From Cephalothrix spiralis (Eukaryota > Nemertea > Palaeonemertea > Archinemertea > Cephalotrichidae): a stretch of DNA of 10,826 bases. Under the pieces are notes generated by a model. That model was not told the origin of the DNA and did no database searches. It saw nothing but the letters and a program-made list of their open reading frames with translations. Shown piece by piece: positions 7,251-10,826 of this stretch. Within the stretch, counting starts at the first letter, position 1. Each line of letters opens with the position of its first letter. The position numbers and the translations under genes are program-made. The stretch lies in assembly GCA_032353305.1 (NCBI GenBank), contig JAUCNG010391812.1, positions 1 through 10,826 on the forward strand. Reading direction: 5' to 3'.

Positions 7251-7919
7251 CAATAACCCTGACCCTGTTGTCCCTCTGAAAAAACTAAACATTGAGAAAT
7301 AAATTGGCTATTCAGAAACCAGAAGCATGAGAAAATGGTTCTTAGGGAGTTAAGAATAAATCAGCTTTGGACTTTTGTCGACCGTTAATGCGGAATTGCA
7401 CTCCACGTCCGAACTTCCGAATTGCCAGTATAGGGTCGGCCAGTAATGAATACTAATATTGTGTAATGTAACCTAAGGTTTCTAAAAGGTGATCAAACAC
7501 ATTTCTTATCCGATTGTTTAAAACCTTTTCGACATTATCCCCTAATATTATGTTTTCTCACGAAACTTTCAAACCTAGAAGCTTTCAAACCTAGCCTAGA
7601 AGTATAGATTACATGTAGTAATTTGTACTCGCACGTGTTTGATTTTAAAATAACTCGTATTTAGTCAGTATTTGTATAAAGTTTTAGAGGGTTCTCTTTT
7701 CGACTAAACGAAAACCCAACAGACAAAACAATTGCTTCATAGACTTTTGAATTTGGTCCATAAATGTGGTCCAGAATTACACACTTATATGTCGTCAAAT
7801 TTAGGCGATAAATTTTAGACACTCTAGTGAACGAATGACCATTAGCCAGAGCACCTTAGGCTTGTCAAAGTCGCGGACAAATATGCGTGTCTTGATACTT
7901 TCGCGTGACGTATTTGGCT
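7251..7919. other. Stretch with no supported gene
   Basis: I see no open frame of note, no RNA gene and no match to the other repeats in the window. CTTTCAAACCTAG is duplicated imperfectly around 7566-7597 (TTTCAAACCTAG twice). Nothing else stands out. Confidence 0.4.
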
Positions 7920-7998
7920 CATGAATATGCATGAAACTTATATTATATGAAGAAGTCCGTAAAAACTCATATAATATAACTTTCATGCATAATTCATG
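7920..7998. ncRNA. 79-bp hairpin, pre-miRNA-sized (candidate only)
   Basis: The left arm (7920-7950) and right arm (7967-7998) pair over 30 bp with a single C-C mismatch and one bulged base, leaving a 16-nt loop. The arms begin CATGAAT and contain ATGCATGAAA. Pairing stops abruptly outside the arms. Size and loop suit a small-RNA precursor, but the inner half of the stem is low-complexity TTATATTATATGA, and near-perfect pairing also suits a tiny foldback element or an siRNA source. Both strands would fold, so the transcribed strand cannot be chosen. It ends 117 bp before the ATG at 8115. Confidence 0.3.
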
Positions 7999-8114
7999 GC
8001 ACGGTATATTTTCAAGATTGATTTGCTTGGATGATTCCCAATAAAAATCACCGGCTATGTGAAAAAGATCACAGATGTTAAATACAATAAAATTCGCAAC
8101 TGAAGAAGGCCGTT

Positions 8115-8399
8115 ATGCAGAAAGCTTTTGCTACTGTATTTTTGATCGTTTTGTTGCCAGTGGTTTTGTTTTTTGCCTATATGATAAAAGACCCTTGGAA
8201 CGATGATGAGCAACAACCCTTAGAACATCTAAAGTTCAGCTGCCTCGAGCACATACATCACTTGATTGGTTCAGCGTGTCACATGATGGCGGAATATCCA
8301 AAAATAAAATGCTGTCTATTCTGGTTGTCTTCCGGTGATCAAAGAAGCCAGACACGTGTTTTGAAGAAAAAAATGGGCGGAGCTTTCCACAGTGATTGA
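8115..8399 (+). CDS. Hypothetical 94-residue frame with N-terminal hydrophobic segment
   Basis: It starts at a true ATG with G at -3; an in-frame TAA lies 33 bp upstream. Residues 5-23 (FATVFLIVLLPVVLFFAYM) form one hydrophobic stretch after MQK, suggesting a signal anchor or signal peptide, followed by an acidic patch (KDPWNDDEQQ). Four cysteines follow at residues 43, 55, 66 and 67, then a basic tail. This layout resembles the first exon of a type II membrane or secreted protein. No consensus GTAAGT/GTGAGT donor is visible inside it; GGTGATC at about 8334 is a weak candidate. With no homology evidence, chance remains a real explanation. Confidence 0.25.
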   Translation: MQKAFATVFLIVLLPVVLFFAYMIKDPWNDDEQQPLEHLKFSCLEHIHHLIGSACHMMAEYPKIKCCLFWLSSGDQRSQTRVLKKKMGGAFHSD

Positions 8400-9754
8400 T
8401 TCATCATAATAAGGACGTGTTTTTAATGCAACGTAAATGGTGTAAGACTACTAATTCGTTTAGCATAGTTTCAGACAGATTTATCGCTAACCGGGCCAGG
8501 GTATCATGAAGTATGATATAAGACCATGAGAACAAGGATGCATATGCCAGCCATCATACAGTATCAGATTCATTTCTTCTTGACACAAAGCTACATCGGT
8601 AGTTTTTCAGATACTACGATTTCCTGTCACAGAACCACTTTAGTGTGGTTGAATAATCTAATTCGATTAGAAAATCCCTCGTGACAAAAAAGGCTGGACA
8701 TGTTTTCAAGAAATCAATTAGCCAAATAATGATAAAAACCCAAATGTCTCTTACTCGTAGTTGAAGAAATGATAAATGACCAAAAATAAGGTTTTTTACA
8801 TTCCTGATGCAGGATTCCATTTCCGGTGTGACATTATCTATCGCACTTCATTATAAAAGGGAGATATATATTCTTAGAAAGGGTACTAGAGGGTTTCTCT
8901 GGAAAAAAACCTGCAGCATGCCAATTATTTTTTTATCATAAATCGTTAATGCTGCATGCATGTAACGGATTTATTGCAAAAGCCAATTTCTTGCAATTTG
9001 CATCTGTGGTATTTTTTAATACACCGGTACTTTATGTATAGGTTTCGGAACGTTTTTCGAATCCTATAAAATAAATTATATATACATGTATTAATTATTT
9101 CCGCTCACCAATATTCACATGTCCTTGTTTTTAATTGTTTGACTTGTATCGTACTTATTACGTACTTATACTGTAAATATTGTTTGAGAATAAAAACTAT
9201 AAAATGAATAAATAAATATAGCATTGAGGAAAATGCAATGGTCCCGCATGAGCTGCATTAGCTTGAATGGCATTAAGATATTTTTTACAATTCGCCACCT
9301 TTAGGCGAAAAAATGACTACTTTAAAAATATGTTATCTAGGTATATTGTATAAAGGAGGAAAATATATACCATTTCCTGATTCAAAGTCAAATAGTTTCA
9401 TTAATATCAATAGCAGCAACATGAAACTTATACCAATATATATTCGCCTTCACAATCATTAAGTTATTATTGAAAAAATTCAAATGCTTGCTTTCATTTA
9501 CAATATAACTACGGTATAAATATAAAATATTTTTCATAGTTTTTTATGATTATACATAAGGAGGCGTATCGATAGCATTTTTAAAATTTTCCTTCTCTCG
9601 TATATATCAATGTCATAAAAAAATGTATTAAATTGTATATATGGTGTTTCTATTATAATTATCCTCGGTAATCAGTCATTCTCTTACACAGAGGTTTTAT
9701 TTTGAGATTAGAACATTTAATAGATGAATCAAACCTGCCCTTGGGAAAAAGATG
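8400..9754. other. AT-rich stretch with no supported gene
   Basis: The minus frame 8614-8820 is the longest opening and shows nothing recognisable. TGCAGCAT (8912-8919) and ATGCTGCA (8949-8956) form a small inverted repeat around a T-rich loop. From about 9050 to 9660 the sequence is very AT-rich. Purine words such as AAGGAGG (about 9355 and 9560) look like ribosome-binding sites by coincidence, with no frame after them. Confidence 0.4.
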
Positions 9755-9820
9755 AGTCTAATTGTGTTATCTGATCCTGTGTTTCCTACCACCAATTTTC
9801 ACTTGGAATCGGGTAACGAT
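9755..9820 (+). repeat. Dispersed direct repeat, copy 1
   Basis: This matches 10711-10780 in the same orientation. Shared words in order are CAATTGTG/TAATTGTG, TCTGAT-Y-CTG, ACCAATTTTCACTT and a GGT-N-ACGAT end, with small indels between. It is flanked on the right by TAGACTATAG (9821-9830). Confidence 0.6.
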
Positions 9821-9851
9821 TAGACTATAGCTGAGTAAAGCTCTTACAGGG

Positions 9852-9933
9852 GGTGTCTCAAAAGTACAGACACCAACCAGGTGGGTGGGGTGTATTTGGA
9901 CATTGGTCTCACTTTCAAGACCACTTTTGAGAC
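9852..9933. repeat. Cluster of overlapping inverted repeats
   Basis: An outer pair, GTCTCAAAAGT (9855-9865) and ACTTTTGAGAC (9923-9933), is perfect over 11 bp. Two inner pairs occur: GGTGTCT (9852-9858) with AGACACC (9868-9874), and GGTCT (9905-9909) with AGACC (9918-9922). The first inner pair shares bases with the outer pair, so the two folds exclude each other. No terminal target duplication was found. It could be the remains of a short foldback element. Confidence 0.5.
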
Positions 9934-10370
9934 GTCGGTATCCAGAGGCTTGGAAATTAGGTAATAAGACGATAATGGGAAGTGTCTAGAAAGTATTGTC
10001 AGAAAAATGGTGCATAATCAGGCAAAATGTCAAATTAATACGCTTCCCCCCATTTTTTCCACGGTGGAAATTTTTTGCACTTTGGTTGGGGTTTTTTTCT
10101 ACCGGGGTCCGAAAATCGAAAATTATGTTTATTTAGTGATGGTGTGGGGTGGGTGTTTTGAGGTTGTGTCTGCGAAGTGACGCAAATGTTAATAATTTAT
10201 AAGTCCATTTTGGTGGTGTTTTTAACATTGATTTTTGAAGCGAAACTTTGATTTTTAGTTCGAGATTCAAAATAGAGTCAGGTCGACTCATGCGCTGCGA
10301 ATGTTATTTTTCTAATCTACAATAATGTATCTAATGATACATATTAATAAAACAGTGTTATTTCAATCAA
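9934..10370. other. Stretch with no supported gene
   Basis: There are no open frames of interest. There is a 15-bp near-palindrome TTTCCACGGTGGAAA at about 10056-10072, and runs of C, T and G on either side. No other structure is supported. Confidence 0.4.
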
Positions 10371-10399
10371 TGACGTCATTACGTCACTATGACGCCATT
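10371..10399. promoter_or_regulatory. CRE-like site cluster, left
   Basis: TGACGTCA, the full palindromic cAMP response element recognised by CREB/ATF bZIP proteins, is at 10371-10378. It is followed by TACGTCA (10380-10386) and TGACGCCA (10390-10397). Spacing is about one helical turn. The last 19 bp repeat at 10500-10518 with one change, so the sites may simply travel with a dispersed repeat. No adjacent gene is visible. Confidence 0.35.
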
Positions 10400-10497
10400 T
10401 TACACTGATCTGCCCAATTTATGAATTTTCTGAAATCAGCGTACCTAAAAAATCCTATAAGCAATATTTCGTATTAAATTCCATTTTTTAGAGTTTA

Positions 10498-10518
10498 TGA
10501 CGTCACTATGACGTCATT
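10498..10518. promoter_or_regulatory. CRE-like site cluster, right
   Basis: Two perfect TGACGTCA sites lie at 10498-10505 and 10509-10516, 11 bp apart. They share a 19-bp block (18 of 19 identical) with 10381-10399. Confidence 0.35.
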
Positions 10519-10635
10519 ATCCAATGAGCTAGGCATTATATTGGCCAGTGTGCAAAACTTTGAATCGGAATTCCTTGTTATTGAATTGTGTTCACTTTTT
10601 GATGCCACATGGACCACTGTGCATTGGTCGATATA

Positions 10636-10653
10636 CTAGACACTGATGTCTAG
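10636..10653. repeat. 18-bp hairpin palindrome
   Basis: CTAGACA, a 4-base CTGA loop, then TGTCTAG form a perfect 7-bp stem. It runs into TAGACTATAG (10651-10660), a word also found at 9821-9830 beside the first dispersed repeat. Confidence 0.6.
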
Positions 10654-10710
10654 ACTATAGGTCAAAACTACGGCATACAAGAAATATATGTACCTGATAC
10701 ATCGATATTC

Positions 10711-10780
10711 AATCCAATTGTGAACATTTTTTCTGATTCTGCGATTCCAACCAATTTTCACTTAGATTCTGGTCACGATA
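10711..10780 (+). repeat. Dispersed direct repeat, copy 2
   Basis: Partner of 9755-9820, about 960 bp downstream. Similarity is clearest across ACCAATTTTCACTT and the GGT-N-ACGAT end. The sequence after it, to the end of the window, does not match the flank of copy 1, so the repeat boundary is near 10780. Confidence 0.6.
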
Positions 10781-10826
10781 TTTTTTAATATATTTAATGG
10801 CTACATTTGGTAATGATGGCTATACG

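Noticed and set aside
7801-7986. 61-residue minus-strand frame
   Set aside because: It runs through the hairpin at 7920-7998; pairing arms rather than coding explain the sequence.
9355-9570. AAGGAGG words resembling bacterial ribosome-binding sites
   Set aside because: No open frame follows and the window is clearly eukaryotic.

Overview
This window looks like intergenic or intronic DNA from an invertebrate animal genome. It is AT-rich (roughly one third G+C by eye), has no bacterial gene layout, and carries tRNA-headed SINEs, a polyadenylated retrocopy, foldback elements and several dispersed repeats. I cannot place the species. No recognisable protein family, functional tRNA, rRNA or CRISPR array is visible, and most long open frames here are chance openings or repeat DNA.

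Layout. 1-1850: unique-looking DNA with no supportable gene. 1851-2310: a stretch dense in homeodomain-type sites, with a duplicated 24-bp block, which could be a cis-regulatory module. 2458-2572: a near-perfect 115-bp foldback that resembles a MITE. 2931-3724: a tRNA-derived SINE on the plus strand (copy A), split by a 5'-truncated, polyadenylated retrocopy that keeps a 107-codon open frame (3115-3438). 3836-4282: a 148-codon open frame made almost entirely of three tandem units of 123-134 bp. 4283-5150: no supported feature. 5153-5334: an A-rich array of short repeated motifs. 5511-6462: two related copies of an unusual repeat with GC-rich blocks in AT-rich DNA, with a short TTTCGGCCC tandem between them. 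6644-6950: a repeat built on CCCTGACTTTC-type motifs, running directly into a second SINE (copy B, 6947-7250) on the minus strand. 7920-7998: a compact hairpin with a near-perfect stem. 8115-8399: a 94-codon frame with an N-terminal hydrophobic segment, the best candidate for a non-repeat coding exon, still weak. 9755-10826: dispersed direct repeats, a cluster of overlapping inverted repeats, and five CRE-like sites.

No set of genes working together can be argued from this sequence. The main history that can be read is nested transposition: a SINE inserted, a cellular or retroelement mRNA was then retroposed into it, and a diverged sister SINE lies about 3.2 kb away in inverted orientation. 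The two SINEs differ at exactly the three anticodon positions of the tRNA-like head, which is the neatest single observation. The retrocopy frame, the tandem-repeat frame and the 79-bp hairpin are the other places most worth a second look.
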